From Pleurotus ostreatus/Saccharomyces cerevisiae fusant (Eukaryota > Opisthokonta): a stretch of DNA of 21,927 nucleotides. Position numbers and translations under genes: made by a program. The stretch spans positions 1 to 21,927 of the forward strand of contig JAMQCK010000472.1 of assembly GCA_024196135.1 (NCBI GenBank), given 5' to 3'. The notes beneath the pieces were generated by a model. The model saw only the letters and a program-made list of their open reading frames with translations. It was not told the DNA's origin and did not search any database. Of the stretch, positions 9,012-20,200 are shown in pieces (the first letter of the stretch is position 1; each line of letters opens with the position of its first letter).

Positions 9012-9700
9012 ATGTCGCAAAACCTGGGCGCTGGTATCCTATATCTCCTGGGCTGTGGATGTGCGTAACTTTCTCTTGCTTCTTTCGCCCATTCTTTTCG
9101 GAATGACTCCCGAACGGAACCCTCGGACTCCCACGAATGCGTTATTCGGTCCATTGACGTCTTTCTCCCATAGGCTGCTGCCCTGGAGGCCAGGATCCTT
9201 ACAACGGGACGTCTACCTGCTGCGGCTGCAGCTGCTGTGGAGGGGATAGCAATGTTCATGCTCGCGAGAAGGAGGTGGACAGCGAGTTCTTAGAGCGCGA
9301 CTACAGACGGGATGCGTCTGGCCATATTCATATAGAGCCCAGTCCGACTCGCAGTATGACCGCGCAGACAAGGGCGTCGGCTATGAAATGGTCAGTAGCT
9401 TGGGATGCCGAGAGAACAGTGTGTGCTGAATCAACCATTTTAGATCTCTCGGTGCTCAATAGTTTTCTTCGCTACTTCTCGAACTGCTTTCGCACTCTGA
9501 CTCTCTTGATACCCGCCTCATCCTCGCTGTTGTACTTTCACGCTTACGCCCTCGAACGGACCCCTTGCTTTCCGACTAATACACGAGTCTAGTATGACAC
9601 GACCTTGAGGCTTGGCTTCATGCGTATGCTGCTCGTCACCGACCCAGGCCGCGAGGTGCACAGCTTCACGTCGGAGATTATGCGGAAGGAGAGGAGCTGA
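9012..9700 (+). CDS. Small cysteine-rich protein, unknown family
   Basis: Proposed exons: 9012-9060, 9174-9394 and 9593-9700, giving 125 aa. Residues 1-42 begin MSQNLGAGILYLLGC and contain nine cysteines in CGCCCPGG and CCGCSCCGGD clusters. A charged, polar region with SEFLERDYRRD and HIHIEPSP follows, and the last exon ends in EIMRKERS. Intron 1 (9061-9173) is convincing: it starts GTGCGT and ends CCATAG, and splicing extends the Cys cluster in frame. Intron 2 is uncertain. The best-looking donor, GTCAGT at 9391, gives the wrong phase for the well-formed last exon, while the weaker GTAGCT at 9395 keeps the frame. Retaining the intron would end the protein at 9590-9592. The Cys clusters could bind metal, be palmitoylated, or line a membrane, but I recognise no family. 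It sits between two genes on the same strand. Confidence 0.55.
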
Positions 9701-10423
9701 CCTCCTCGTGCCGTCGAAATGGACTGCATGAAGCTTGCCACAAGTCGTGCTAGCCTGGCACTTCGACTGCCAAGGCTCGGTCCGAAAGGTCGGTATTTCA
9801 GTCTGGTCAGTACGGTTGATTCTCGACTTGGGTATTTAGAGGATTATCTGGTGGCCAGGCAGGTGCATACGCTCACTGGTGTAACTGTTCTCATACTTGC
9901 AGAGAACGTATGTATCAGATCGTATCGTGCATTGTACATGCATTGGCCTCACCGGCACTGTGTTATCGTTCTCGCCCATGGGCCCTCCTCCTGCCTGGAG
10001 GCTTTTCGTCTCGAACTCGTTTGAGCCTCTCGTGTCCACCGCGAGGCTTGATGTTGCCACCCAGTGTCACAAAAGGCACGAACGTCTGCAGCATCACCAA
10101 AGAAAGACCAAACCAGGAACGAAACCCGCAGATCGATCACCGGCGGGATCATTCGACGGATCACTGTGCGCCTCCGTCCCATTTATACACTCTCCGAGGC
10201 GGTTGTGTTCTCTCTTCCGTCCATCATCATCGCGGGGGCGAAGCCGATGCCCCATCTCGCACTTGTTTGACTGCACTGCTACGTAGAGATAGACTGCGGA
10301 CTCTGAATCGTCTGACCCCCCTCGGTGGAGAGAGCGTACTCTATAGGGCGACTGGACCTCGCGAGTCGCGGGGTATTTGACTGGTGTCTTGGGTCCGAGT
10401 CTCCCACCCTCGAGCAACCAGCC
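9701..10423. other. Intergenic region, no gene supported
   Basis: This 723-bp gap lies before the 7-TM gene. Open frames here are short, have no protein-like composition, and do not splice to a neighbour. A TATA-like TTTATACAC lies near 10182, about 240 bp upstream of the 7-TM start, and a weaker CTCTATAGGG near 10340. Neither is convincing. No tRNA or repeat is seen. Confidence 0.5.
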
Positions 10424-11815
10424 ATGAGCGTGAATGCAACTGAAGTGCATACGCTGCAGATCGTCATCATGCAGATGGGCGTCGGCTTCCTCTTCTACGG
10501 TACGTTGCCCAGTCTGGGCGCGCCTTTGTTGTGCTAATCCCTTTCGTGCCGCAGGTGTACAGGCTGCCTTGACGGGCGCCGCTGTGATCTTCATGGCGTA
10601 ATGGTCCTCAAAGTCTGCCCGGCGAGGTATCTTCTGACCACTCTGCAGTCGCAAGGACATACGGTCCCGTCTAGTCATTGCCGCGGTCGCCGGACTGTTC
10701 ATCTCTTCAACAGTCGAGGCCGTGGCGAACATGGTTTTCTACGTCGCTCAATATCCTACGTTCCGATATCCGCCCACGGCCAGCCTCAAGCTTCTGCTGA
10801 CCCGTCTGAACGCGGTGATAGTGGTGGCCTCGCGGTTCAATGTAGGTTTGCGCGAATTTCAAGGAATGCGGTGAGCTAACGCGCGCTTGTGGCAGTACGT
10901 CGTCAGCGACACGGTTGTCGCGTGGCGGGCTTGGGTGCTGTGGCCTGAACACCTTACCGTCAAAGTTATTCTTTGGCTTAGCATATTCTGCAGCTTCGGT
11001 ACGCATAAGCAGTCCCTCAGCGGATCTTCCGTGCTCACTCCTGCATAGCTGGCGCCGTCGTGAACTGCGTAATCGAGTTGAGAGCCCCGGTAGCTTTGCC
11101 GGACACCTATCGCTCGTTCATATACACGATCCCGGTCCTCTTCACGAACGTCGTCGCGACCTCGCTGGTGGGTGTACGAGTCTGGTACGTGTCGTTCTAT
11201 TGCATCAGTTCAGCCACTCACGCCTTCGGAAGGTTCTATCGAAAGGACGTTAAGGGCTTGATGGACCTGATGACGAGGAGGACCAGAGCAGAGAAGATCC
11301 TCCTTCTCCTCGTCGAGGTTGGCTTTGTCTACTGCTTGCTTTGGGTGCGCTTCTTTCTCGCGATGTATCGTGGTGTATTCTAACATGGTTAGGTGGTTTA
11401 TATCGTCATGAAGGCGATCGACAACCCCGGGAACTCCAAGTATGCCTTCGGCGTACTCGGAAATACCTACCACTCGCTCACTGTACGCGCGGGCTCTATA
11501 TTTCTCTGTCGAAATACCGTAGCTGACTACTGACAGGGCATCTACGCTACCTTCATCATTCTGGCCGTGGCGATGCAGAGATCTGCAACGGAGACCTTGC
11601 GAGAGACCAAGTTCTCACAAGCACTACGGTTCGCAGATCCAGGGGCTGGTCAGGATCAAACGACAGAGCTTGATGCTTCCGTGGGAACTAGCTTGACATA
11701 CGTTCACGACGGTCAGCGCGGCGAAAGCAGCACCAGTGGCCAGTCGTCGCAGGAGGAGGAGTACTTACGTTCTCGCGATGTCGCACGCCCGGACCATTGT
11801 GACGTTCACGAGTAA
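10424..11815 (+). CDS. Orphan seven-transmembrane protein
   Basis: Exons: 10424-10499, 10555-10597, 10649-10841, 10896-10998, 11049-11184, 11233-11344, 11393-11482 and 11537-11815; 343 aa with all eight phases consistent. Seven hydrophobic segments lie at about residues 15-39, 49-72, 90-112, 126-147, 161-184, 205-229 and 247-264. The short N terminus has an N-glycosylation sequon (NAT, residues 4-6). The C-terminal tail of about 75 residues is polar and Ser/Gln/Glu-rich. The layout (outside N terminus, seven helices, basic loop RKDVKGLMDLMTRRTR before helix six) matches the numerous uncharacterised 7-TM proteins of Agaricomycetes, often thought to be sensory. I do not see the features I would expect of a Ste3 pheromone receptor. 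Introns are 48-55 nt with CTAAC or CTGAC branch points. The start ATG has a good context (CAGCCATGA). Location is presumably the plasma membrane. Confidence 0.9.
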
Positions 11816-12008
11816 ATTATTGCGAGAGTGGACAAGAGCGACGGCATATCCAACTGCAAATCTGTCTACAAATTAACCGTCCGCATGGCAGCAATTGTGG
11901 GTCCCGATATGTGTCAGTCACATGATGCCTTCCCCCGCCGCGGAAGGTCGGGCCGAAAGGCGACGAGAGGAGGGAAATGCACGCACGTGGAGTTCCCGAA
12001 TTTTGAGC

Positions 12009-13844
12009 ATGCACCGTCTGGCGCCTAAGGCTGCGCGCGCGGCGAGCGCGACGTCGCGCTCGCTGTCGACAACGACGCCGGCACGACTTAGCGCTACCGC
12101 CCCCGCCCTTGCTCTCAATCCCAATGCACCTGACGTCCCCGACTTCGCCCAGAAGAAGCGGGAACGGAAACGCGCTGTGCCCGGCAAGGTCCCCGACAAG
12201 AACGTTGGCAAGGACGCTCGGAAACACGCTTTCCACCCTTCACCGCATGCGCCGGCGAAGGCTCCCATCTTCCAGGAGTGGCACGTACCGGAGCTGGTAG
12301 TACCAACGATTCAGACGGTCAAGAAGGCGCCAGGCGCGGGCGCGTTCGACACCAGCCGTCCGGAGCACCCATTCAACCATTTTGGGCTTCCGAAGAAGCA
12401 GATTGCGGAGGTGCGTGGTTATACTTTGCGCAGGATATGGGGGCTGACGGTGTATGAAGTTCCGTCTGCTGTCGAAGCCGGCGTCGGTCGTGCGCGAGAT
12501 CACGACGTTCACGCGGGACTTGCTCGACAAGGCAGCCAATGGGACGTCGGGGGAGAACCACAGGCTGGCTATCAGTGCGTCGTATGACTCTTCATACTTT
12601 CCTTGTGTCTGACCGGACTTTCAGCTGGCGCCACGGGTTCGGGCAAGTCCTTCCTGCTCCTGCAGGCCGTGGATTACTGCGCGGCGAACGGCTGGGTAGT
12701 ACTGTACTTCCCGAGAAGTGCGTACATTGCTTTCAAAACGAAAGTCTAAGGTCTAATAGTTCGCAGGCTACAACCTCGTCAACTCGACGACGGCGCACGT
12801 CTACGACATCCGAACACGCACATTCGCGCAGCCAAGCTACGCGTACGGCACCCTCAAGCGCCTCCTCGCCACCAACGCGCCCCAACTGGCAAAGCTGCGC
12901 ACCACGCGCGCTCACGCCTCCGCTTCCCACCGCTTCGACGTCCCCGAGGGCACCCCACTCGCCGAGCTCGCGCGCCTGGCACTCAAGGACCAGCCCATGA
13001 CCCTCGCCCCCGTCGCGCTTGATATGCTGCTCGAAGAGCTCGGGAAGCAGGAGGACGTCCCTGTTCTCGTCGCGGCGGACGACATGCAAGCGCTATGCGG
13101 GCAGACCTTGTACAAGGATCCGCAATTCCGCTCGATTGCTGCATGGCATTTAGGCATGCCTCGGTTGCTCCTCGAGTTTGCGGGCGGGATGCGCAAGTTC
13201 AAGCGCGGGGCATTCATTGGCGCGGTGACGAACTCGGACCCGCTATTCCCCGTCCCGGCGGAGTTGCTCGACGCTTTCGAGATGGAGAGGTCGTACCCTG
13301 CAAGGTACATTGCCTTTTGATTGATGCCGTGAATGTGTAGCTAACTAATTCTAGCCCGTACGACCGCCGTCGTCCCGAAGTCATGGAGTACATCGACGGC
13401 ATCATGCAGCTGCGCGTGCCGGAGCGCTTCAACATCGAAGAGGCCATGGCTCTTTACGAGCTCTGGGCTGGCGCCGCCAACGTCGGGTCTCCGGCTTCTA
13501 AGACTGCAGACAAGAAGGGCAAGACGAACGAGAACACGAAGGGGAAGAAGGGTGCGGAAGCCGTCGACCTCGTGCCTGAGGGCCCGCGCTTGCAGATGCG
13601 CGGCGGTGTTGCGCTGGAGGGACCTACGGACGAGGGCTTTTTGCAGCGCTTCACGGAGAGCGGCGGGAACCCGCGCGCGTTCGTGTGGCAGGGTGTTTTG
13701 GGCAGCTTGCAGACCTCGACGGCTGCGATCCAGGCGACGTCGGGTCCGGTTTTGCTTGGGATGAATGGAGCCCCTGGGATCGAGGGGCAGGCCGCGGCTA
13801 CGAGTGCCCCGCCTCCGCCGCCGATGACGGCGGGCCCGGCATGA
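12009..13844 (+). CDS. RSM23: Mitochondrial small-subunit ribosomal protein Rsm23/DAP3 (mS29)
   Basis: Exons: 12009-12410, 12460-12574, 12625-12717, 12767-13304 and 13355-13844; 545 aa. The protein belongs to the DAP3/mS29 family, the GTP-binding component of the mitochondrial ribosomal small subunit. The N terminus MHRLAPKAARAASATSRSL is rich in Arg, Ala and Ser without acids, as in a matrix-targeting signal, which is why I prefer this ATG over in-frame ATGs from 11922. The Walker A motif GATGSGKS is created across intron 2 at 12574/12625, with DYCAANGWVVLYFPRSYNLV after it. A Walker B-like VPVLVAADDMQ lies near 13055-13090. The family's C-terminal block ESGGNPRAFVWQGVLGSLQT is present near 13660-13715. 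A Lys/Gly-rich insert lies between ALYELW and that block, and a Pro/Ala-rich tail ends the protein. It is transcribed toward the NmrA-like gene. Confidence 0.95.
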
Positions 13845-14012
13845 TAGACGTCTACGGTTGCTGCTGCAATATACTCTACTCATTCCAGCTTGCTTTGGTG
13901 TGATTGAATTTGTCTCTTGACGACGCTCAAGGAAGATGACCAAGCTCTTGTTCACTTCATTAACTCGAGTATCAGGTGCGACGATCACTGTTTCTCGTAT
14001 ATACGTGCTGAA

Positions 14013-15133
14013 TCACTCGATAGTCCTCTCCAGCTGAGGCGGTACGTAGGGTTCGTCACCGAGGTTCTCCACGTACTCAGCGAAGGTGCGCGGTTTGATG
14101 TCCGGGTAGAGGTCCCTGTAGTCAATGGCGTCATTCGCTTTGGCTTTCGCCAGCGTGTTATCGCCCCGCTGGAACAGGCTGTCCCAGTACTCATACAGGT
14201 AGCGCATCATCATCTGCGAGGGTCCGCCGGTCTTCACGGCGTGCAGCGTCTCGAAGAAGTCCTCGTCGGAATGCTAGGAGAAGGTCAGTCCGTTTATTCG
14301 ATCGTTGGATAGGAGAGTGATACGCACGACTTTCTTCTTCTCGAGTATACCCTCCCCATACTTCTTCACCGCGAGGTCCCACACCTGGTTCTGCGTCACC
14401 TCGTCCTCCCACACGAAGACCTTCCTGTTCAGCGTGCGCTCGTCCTGGATGATGCGCGCCACATAGTCGCCGATGTGGAACTCGTCCGCGACCGCGAACG
14501 GGACGTCGCCGGTGCCGATCAGGTTGCGCGCCATGTCCGCGGTGGCCGCGTTCATGTGCGCGGGGAAGATGACGGTGAGCTGCATCCACCAGCCGATTTC
14601 GATGTAGGTGTGGCCGAGGCCGATGGACTCGATGTACTCGTGAATGGCGAGTTTCTGGGGCGGCGGTCAGTGGGCGAGTGTACTGGTGAGGAAGTGATTG
14701 CTCACCCTGTCCTGCAGGATCATCACGCCCTTGGGGCAGTTGGGGCCGAAGTCGTTGGGCACGAAGCGCTTGATGCCGACGGCTTTCCCTGCGTCAGCGA
14801 TTTTCTTCTGCGCCTCGATGCAGTTGGGAAGTAGGGCGGCGATGGCGATGTCCGCGCCGGCGAGGATCTCTTCGAGCCTCTCCTGCGTGGCGGACAAGAG
14901 GTTCGCCTTGTGGATCGCGACACCCTGCTCCGCGAACCTGGATGCGGCGGGCTTTGAGAGGTCGCGGGCGACGATGGCGATGCGCTGTGGAATGCGTTGG
15001 CGTTGTGCGAAAGATATAAAGGAATCCAACCCACGAATGCTTTGCTACGAAGCAGACCTTCGACGATGCGCTGGCCCGTCTCTCCGGTTGCGCCGAAGAC
15101 GACGACGAGAGGCTTGATGTGCGTCTGCGACAT
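14013..15133 (-). CDS. NmrA-like / isoflavone-reductase-like NAD(P)-binding protein
   Basis: Exons on the minus strand: 15133-15035, 14984-14706, 14654-14328 and 14273-14013; 321 aa, all introns phase 0 and 50-54 nt. The N terminus VVVFGATGETGQRIVEGLL carries the GxxGxxG dinucleotide-binding loop of an atypical short-chain dehydrogenase (Rossmann) fold. AIVARDLSKPAA follows at the second strand, where NADPH specificity is usually set. KRFVPNDFGPN and EIGWWMQL are typical of the NmrA/PCBER-like group, and the length is normal for it. Family members either reduce phenolic or other small substrates or act as redox sensors that bind NAD(P) without catalysis; the sequence does not decide which. 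It sits tail to tail with RSM23 (168 bp between stops) and has its own TATA promoter. Confidence 0.94.
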
Positions 15134-15201
15134 GTTTGAATAGAGGATGTAAGTGCTTTGTGGGTCGGGCGATGATGCTTTTACTAGAGGACAACCCTCG
15201 C

Positions 15202-15210
15202 CCTTTTATA
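15202..15210 (-). promoter_or_regulatory. TATA box of the NmrA-like gene
   Basis: The minus strand reads TATAAAAGG, a full TATA consensus, about 70 bp upstream of the start codon at 15133. That leaves room for a 30-bp offset and a short 5' UTR. It is the clearest core promoter element in the window and suggests regulated rather than housekeeping expression. Confidence 0.7.
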
Positions 15211-15580
15211 CTACCTCCAGGTCATAGTTCAATGGGTCGGTCAACGACCGAATTCATTACAAACATGGTCCTCCTTATGGCGAGGTCGCAGGGAGACGAG
15301 TGGGAGACTTACAAAGCAGATTCCAAACTTGCGAAGTTGCATCGGTTCGCTATCCGAGAGTGAGTTTGCTACTGTTTCACGCGTGAGTCTACGTAGCCAG
15401 TCTTCAGCAGGTTTTTATGTTGATTTCAAGAGGTTAACTTGTGGGACAGGGTATCGAATATGATTGAGGATCACGGGAGCGGTGACAAGTAATACGGCGG
15501 GTCGTTGGCGAAAAAATTAGGTGCGTCTTAGGGGAAGCAATCCCAATGTCCTGTGAGTACTGCAGCCACCACGCCGCATA
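15211..15580. other. Intergenic region, likely upstream control region of the NmrA-like gene
   Basis: About 370 bp lie between the TATA box and the 3' end of the possible minus-strand gene. No convincing gene, repeat or RNA is seen. Confidence 0.4.
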
Positions 15581-16362
15581 TTAGACACTCTGCCAAACGA
15601 TGAAATCTGTCGCGCCGATGGACATCGCGGCGAAAGGTGAATTGGCAGCAGCGTTGCCGATGAGGTGGTGAAACTGCGGTTTCTGCAAGGCCGTTCAGTC
15701 CCAAAGGGAGTGGACTCCCTCGGGTCTGGAAATATAGGGTTCACTAACCTACCCTTCTCCAGCTGAGAGGCGTAGTAGTCGATTGGCGGGGGCGCGTTGA
15801 CGTCGACAGGGGCCGTCCAGGTTGCCTTCGATATATAGTCCTGCTGGACCTAGCCGCAGATTGTGGACCCGCGGCGGCGCCAACGTAAAAACAGGCGCTT
15901 CCTCAGGCGCTTACTGACCTTCTATCATAAGTCGGGATTGACATAGATGCTCTTCGCGGGCGGATGCAGCGGATGTCGATCCTGCTTCTCCGAGGAGGAA
16001 GACGCATGAGGGGCGTGATTCCCGACGAGAAGTTCGCCCAAGTCTGCGAATTCGTCGTGCAGCTTACTGGGAGGACGGGCTCAAGGCTGCTGGCAATGCA
16101 AAGAGGCGATATCGATCCGGCACACCATGACAGTCAATTCGTCGGGTAGGCCGACGTGTATGAATGACGTCGAGACTACGTGGCGGGGCTCGGTGTAGAT
16201 GGAAGAGGAGATGGTTGGGGCGGCAAAGCCACTCAGACCGGGGGAGGGGTCGGAATGGGCGCGAGTGGAGGTCAGGCCCGAGGCTGCAAAGAAGGATGAA
16301 GAAGAGGAGGGAGAGGAAGAAGAGGAAGATGAAGACGAGGAGGAAGATGTGCACGTGTCCAT
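15581..16362 (-). pseudogene. Coding-like fragments on the minus strand, possibly a decayed gene
   Basis: Four minus-strand stretches look protein-coding. From 16362, an ATG opens a Ser-rich stretch followed by HVVSTSFIHVGLPDELTVM, to about 16126. From about 16062 to 15943 comes LHDEFADLGELLVGNHAP and later KSIY. From 15849 to 15754 comes VQQDYISKATWTAPVDVNA and later YYASQLEK. From 15682 to 15581 comes KPQFHHLIGNAAA and later IGATDFIVWQSV, then TAA. The last intron has a good branch point (ACTGAAC) and TTGCAG acceptor, but its only good donor (GTAGGT) shifts the frame by one. The donor for the second intron (GTCAAT) is weak, and two stops follow closely. Either one or more indels broke the gene or my splice choices are wrong. 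I recognise no family. A competing + strand reading with an acidic Glu/Asp tract at 16199-16444 cannot be excluded. Confidence 0.3.
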
Positions 16363-17276
16363 GGTAGCCTACGACTCAATACTGACAACAAGCAAGCGTA
16401 TCATGCATGCACTTTCTCTTCGTATATTGGAGAGATGGTCGTGACTTTCTCTGGATTCGCTTATTGGCCGATGCTGTTGGCGCAGGCACGCTGAAGACGT
16501 CGCAATAAATGGCTTACTGTGACGAAGCACGCTGGACTCGCCGGGCCTTCATTGCCGGGTGCCCATACTCTCTTTATCGTTCGCTTGATTGATAGCTCTC
16601 GGATGTCATTGGTGTTATGACAACGTCGCCTATTCCAAGTTCCCGGGGCCTTGCGTCAATGCCGTACCTTAGGCTTTTCGAGCATAACGGAGTCTCTAGT
16701 AGTAGCTGGAGCGTTCGTGGGCTGCTCAGCCAACAGTGGGGAGTTGCTGAATTACAGCTAGTGCGAGCGCGAGGCAGGGCGGAGAGTTGTGGGTGCTAGG
16801 CAATTAAGAGCACGCGCGATACACGCGTCAACTGCTCCCGAGCGTTAATGACGGGTCCCATCACCGAGGGGTGGCCCTTTTCCGGTAATTTTCCTTTGGC
16901 GTTCCCCATTTTCTCTGCGATCCTGTAGCCGACTGGCGGCACTGTTGAACATACCCTCTACCATCTTCTATACCCACTTCCGCGCCCGGACGCGGTCCAT
17001 AATACTTTCGTTCCCGGCGAAGCATCGGACACAAATTTGTCGGAGCCCTGGGATTGGCTAGGATCGTTCCGCGAGTGATTGAGGTGCGCGGACAGTTTTC
17101 TGCACCTGGACGTCTCTGACCAGCGGGCAGGACGTATCTTATCTACATACTTACATAGCGCAGTCGCTCGACGACGATAAGGGCGCAGACCGACGAGCAG
17201 TTTGCGCGCCGACCCCGCGCGCTTCGTCTAGAACCCCGCACCCGTTGATGCTCGAAGAGCGACTAGCGGCGCTTGC
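16363..17276. other. Long intergenic region, presumed promoter of the Ser/Pro-rich gene
   Basis: No gene is supported in these 914 bp. Open frames, for example 16617-16799, are short and lack coding character. Two inverted CCAAT elements (ATTGG) lie near 16463 and 17053, common in fungal promoters. The 150 bp before the ATG are moderately pyrimidine-rich. No tRNA or repeat is recognised. Confidence 0.45.
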
Positions 17277-20200
17277 ATGCATTCCTCCCAATCCGCCTCC
17301 AACGCGCACCCCTCCCGCCCCCACCCCAAGCACCGGACCTCTACCAGCATCTCTGATCACCTCTCCCTAAAGCGCCTGCTCGCAACCCCAGGCACCGGCG
17401 AGCGCTCTCCGCTCAAGGCAGCATTCGGACTCGGCGGCAAGGACAAGTCGAAGGAGGAGAGGGCCATGCATAAGGCTAGCAAGCGCGAGAGCGAGCTCGC
17501 GCCCTCGCGGCTGCCGTTCGCGGCGCGGCAGCGTACGCCGTCGATGTCCACCGCCTCTACGGCGCACTCCCAGCGTGCGGCCTCTCCCACGTTCTCAGCA
17601 GCGTCATCGTCGCGCACCACCTCCACTACCTCGCGAACCGCCCCGCCGACGCCCGCGCGCAGTCCTGCGCGGAGCGCGGCGTCTACGCCAGCATCTACTC
17701 CCTCCCGATCACCCGCACGCTCGAGAACGACATCCAATGCACCTCGGCCGTCTCCCCCCACACCCGCAATACGTTCGCGCACTACTTCGAACGCCCAGTC
17801 GCCCTCCCGCATCCCGCCGCCCGCACCTCGCGCGTCAGACTCGCGCTCTATAGGACGCGCGTCCGGCCGGGACCTCCGCATCGGCATCCCCATCATGCGC
17901 GAAGCAGATCGCGGCGCTATGCTTCAGCAGAAACCAGATGCGGGCGAGCGCACGCCGAGACCTACTGCCGAGCACTCGTCAAGGCCTACAGCAGAGCGCC
18001 CTCCCAGACCTGCTACAGAGGGCACCTCGCGGCCCTCGACCAGTCCTGCGCCAGCTCCTTCTCCCGGACGCAATCGCGTCAAGCGCCGAACGGAGGACAC
18101 CCGACCATCGACAGCGACCGACAACGCGGAGGAGCAACGTCCATCAACACCACCGACGCCGATCGGGATCACCGGTGGCACCTTCGGCTTCAGCAACTCA
18201 CCTACGAAGCGCAAGCCGGCGCTGAACGACATGTCGGTGCTGCACGAAGTTGCGGGCAAGGGGAAGGGGCGCGCCGTTGACCAATGGGGGGAACGCGCCG
18301 TCGAAGAGACCGAGGACGGCGCCGTGATTGCCGTCGCAAGCGAGGGGCGCGTCGTGCGCGCGAGGAGTATAGGGAAGGGAGATGCTGGCAGGGGAGGCGC
18401 CGGCAGCTCAGGCAAGGAGGGGGGAAGCCTCCGATCAGCCAGTGAGTGCCGCGCTTATATGCATGTGGGGCGCGTTAATGAACTGCGTGCAGGAGCTCGT
18501 GTAACCGCAACTCCGCACCTGCAGACGGCGGCATTGGGCGCGAATGCGAGTCGCAACGATCGCAACGCCTCCCCCACCACTCCCGACGGCCAGCGCATAG
18601 CGTTGACGTTCCCGCGGCATCCTGGTGCTGTGTCTGCGACTTCGACTCCATCTGTATCGACGAGTCCATCGCCGTATTCAAGTACAGCGACAACGCCGAC
18701 GAGTGGAACCTCACCGACCTCGAGCTCGAAAGCGGCGTCGACATCGGGCTCGAAGCCGCTCCCACGGCTGCGCTCTTCTTCGTCCCTCCCACGGTTTGCG
18801 AGCACTTCGTCGCTGGCGCCCAAGGGCGCGATCCCAAGACAGGCGAGTGCGAATTCGCTGCCGCGCGACATATCGGCAAGTCGTCAGCGGACGGCGAGTA
18901 CGGCGGGCGAGCGGCAGCGGACGACGAGCGCGGTGGGATCCGGAGAGCGGGACGGTTTGGGTTCGTCGCTACCGCGACCGCGGGCCACGAGTTCGTCGTC
19001 ACCCACTGCGCCGGTGCCCCGGGTGCAGGTCTCGGGTCAGCATTCACCGTCTATTCCGAAGATGCCGACGTCGAAGGATTCGTTGACTTCGAAGGATTCG
19101 TTGACCTCGAAGGAGTCGCTGGCGCTACCAAGGACGCCGGGTTTGAGTACGAGGCAGAGGACGGGGAGTTCGTCGACGAGCGCGTCGGTGAGGACGAGTC
19201 TGTCGGTTCAGTCGCTCGCTCAGCAGGCCGCGCAGTCCTCGTCGTCGTTGGCTCAGTCCTCGTCGTCGTTGGCTCAGTCGGCGTCGTCTTTGCAGCAGTC
19301 CAGCGCGTCGTTGCCACCGGTGCCGAGCTCGGCGTCGTTGAGGAGTACGTCCAGCGCGACGCGTGAGTCGAGGATGTCGCCGTCGTTGCGCCGCGTTCCG
19401 AGCGCGGCGTCGTCGTTGGTGCGCGCGAGAAGTCAGTCATCGTCGATCAGCTCGGCGTCGAAGGAGAAGGATCATACGCCCGCACCACCAGTACCCGACG
19501 CGGACCCTCGCTGGATGTCGGAGTCGGACGCGAGGAGGATAAATGAGACGGAGGGGCGGCGCGCACTAGAAGGAGAGCCCATCTCCCTCGGAGTGAGAGG
19601 ACAACAGATGCTGCGGTCGCCGGAGAGCAGCAGCGCGCACACCTCACGCGCGCCGTCGCCACTAGCGCGCTCCGCGTCGGCGTCGGTCGCCTCGTTGGGG
19701 CAGTCTGGGCCTGGTACGAGGGGCGATCGGGATGTCAAGCCGCCGCCGTTGTCAACGACGCCCGCAGGCTCGTTGCCACAACGTGGGCGGGGGCCGCATG
19801 CCGGGGGCGCGGACCTGGGGACCGTTGAGGTCGTGTCGCGGGCTGCGCGCGACGGCGATCCTGGTCCTGTTTATTCCCCTCAGAGGATGGTCGCGTCTGC
19901 GTCGCTGGGCTCGCCGCGTCACGCGTCGTTGGCGCCGTTTTCGTCGTCGGCGTCGGCGTCTGTTGAGGCTGCGGAGGTATGTAGAGTATCAATGCCGAGG
20001 GGGGATTTGTAGGCTGACCATTCCATTCCTCCACAGGCGCCACCGAGACCGAAGAAGAGCGTTCGGAGGACGGCAAGCATGACGTTGCCGTCTCTGCTGT
20101 TGCACAAGCCGCTGCTTCCCTCTACCCTCTCTCCGAACTTGCCGTCTGGGTTGTTTACGCCCAGGCGGGACAAGAGCTCGTCATCGTCGGGGAGCCCCCA

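Noticed and set aside
9719..10024. 101-codon + strand frame in the gap before the 7-TM gene
   Set aside because: It has no domain-like composition, no splice partner, and a composition that fits random GC-rich DNA.
10094..10732. 212-codon minus-strand frame before and across the 7-TM gene
   Set aside because: It overlaps the first three exons of the well-supported 7-TM gene and has no recognisable protein pattern.
10424..11815. Ste3-type pheromone receptor (mating locus) identity for the 7-TM protein
   Set aside because: The loop and helix motifs I would expect of Ste3 are missing and no pheromone precursor gene (CaaX-ending small ORF) was seen nearby.
16617..16799. 60-codon + strand frame in the long intergenic region
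   Set aside because: It is short, isolated, with no splice partner and no protein-like pattern.
17357..18415. Long minus-strand frames opposite the Ser/Pro-rich gene
   Set aside because: The GC-rich codon pattern on the + strand leaves the opposite strand open. The + strand reading is continuous through three introns.
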